Shown: in pieces, positions 63,776 through 64,000 of the stretch
Layout: every line of letters begins with the position of its first letter
Position numbering within the stretch: position 1 is the stretch's first letter
NCBI RefSeq assembly: GCF_026278345.1
Contig: NZ_CP111085.1
Span: 2,993,501-3,057,500 of the forward strand
Reading direction: 5' to 3'
DNA from: Tellurirhabdus rosea
GTDB lineage: Bacteria > Bacteroidota > Bacteroidia > Cytophagales > Spirosomataceae
Length of the DNA stretch: 64,000 nucleotides
The notes under the pieces: generated by a model
What the model was told of the DNA's origin: nothing
The model's database searches: none
The model's input: the letters and a program-made list of their open reading frames with translations, nothing else
Translations under genes and position numbers: made by a program

Positions 63776-64000
63776 ATGGCACGCTCACTTAAAAAAGGGC
63801 CCTATATAGATTTCCGTCTGGAGAAGAAGGTCGAAAACATGAACGACTCAGGCCGTAAGTCGGTCATCAAGACCTGGTCACGTCGTTCAATGATCTCTCC
63901 GGATTTCGTCGGCCATACGTTTGCTGTTCACAACGGCAACAAGTTCATCCCGGTATACGTAACGGAGAACATGGTCGGTCATAAACTGGGCGAATTCTCC
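63776..64000 (+). CDS. rpsS: 30S ribosomal protein S19 (partial, cut by window end)
   Basis: The first 75 codons are visible, starting [20 protein letters not shown]. They contain the S19 motifs [20 protein letters not shown] and [16 protein letters not shown]. The gene is open at the window end; roughly 15-20 residues are missing. It follows rplB by 7 bases in the S10 run. Confidence 0.97.
   Translation, partial: MARSLKKGPYIDFRLEKKVENMNDSGRKSVIKTWSRRSMISPDFVGHTFAVHNGNKFIPVYVTENMVGHKLGEFS

Overview
The window is chromosomal DNA of a member of the Bacteroidota, most likely order Cytophagales (Spirosomataceae-like; genus not determinable by eye). Evidence: promoters of the Bacteroidota type (TTG, about 19-20 bases, TAnnTTTG), almost no Shine-Dalgarno sequences, a SusC/SusD pair, an alternative complex III (ActABCDEF) operon, and a strongly GC-rich third codon position that creates long meaningless antisense reading frames.

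Region 1 (1-14 kb) is a mosaic of short transcription units: hpt, a TPR protein, an Lrp/AsnC regulator, a DUF2256 zinc-finger protein with a GHL10 glycoside-hydrolase-like protein, ispH (long, cyanobacterial/plant-like form), a flavin-reductase-like protein, a GDPD and a bacterial GH3-family protein, a penicillin-acylase family hydrolase with a small membrane protein, an OmpH/Skp-like chaperone, smpB and an HNH protein. Region 2 (14-16.3 kb) holds rpsA and tRNA-Cys. Region 3 (16.4-33.7 kb) is one long respiratory cluster: ActA-F (quinol:cytochrome c oxidoreductase), then aa3-type oxidase subunits II and I, heme A synthase, heme O synthase, two subunit III proteins, subunit IV, a SCO-like protein, a DUF420 protein, a small CxxC membrane protein and DUF983. 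Electrons would pass from menaquinol through ActB/ActA/ActE to CuA of subunit II; the last genes look like cofactor insertion and assembly functions. Region 4 (33.7-36.2 kb) is an ECF sigma factor, a membrane anti-sigma-like protein and an outer-membrane beta-barrel protein.

Region 5 (36.3-50 kb) is the tRNA-Tyr/Gly/Thr-tuf, tRNA-Trp-secE-nusG-rplKAJL-rpoBC block, with a decayed second tRNA-Gly. Region 6 (50-64 kb) is the str/S10 block: DUF3467, rpsL-rpsG, then fusA, rpsJ, rplC-rplD-rplW-rplB-rpsS (last gene cut by the window end). Between rpsG and fusA sits a three-gene polysaccharide-utilisation locus (SusC, SusD, GH144-like glucanase) plus a 41-residue membrane peptide gene.

The most striking unexplained structure is a set of long quasi-palindromes in intergenic gaps. 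Each is built from a different short, reiterated word, and they occur even inside the rpoB-rpoC and tRNA units. A promoter- and terminator-flanked, gene-free stretch upstream of rplC (about 61095-61236) looks like a small structured RNA. No insertion sequence, phage gene or CRISPR array was seen.
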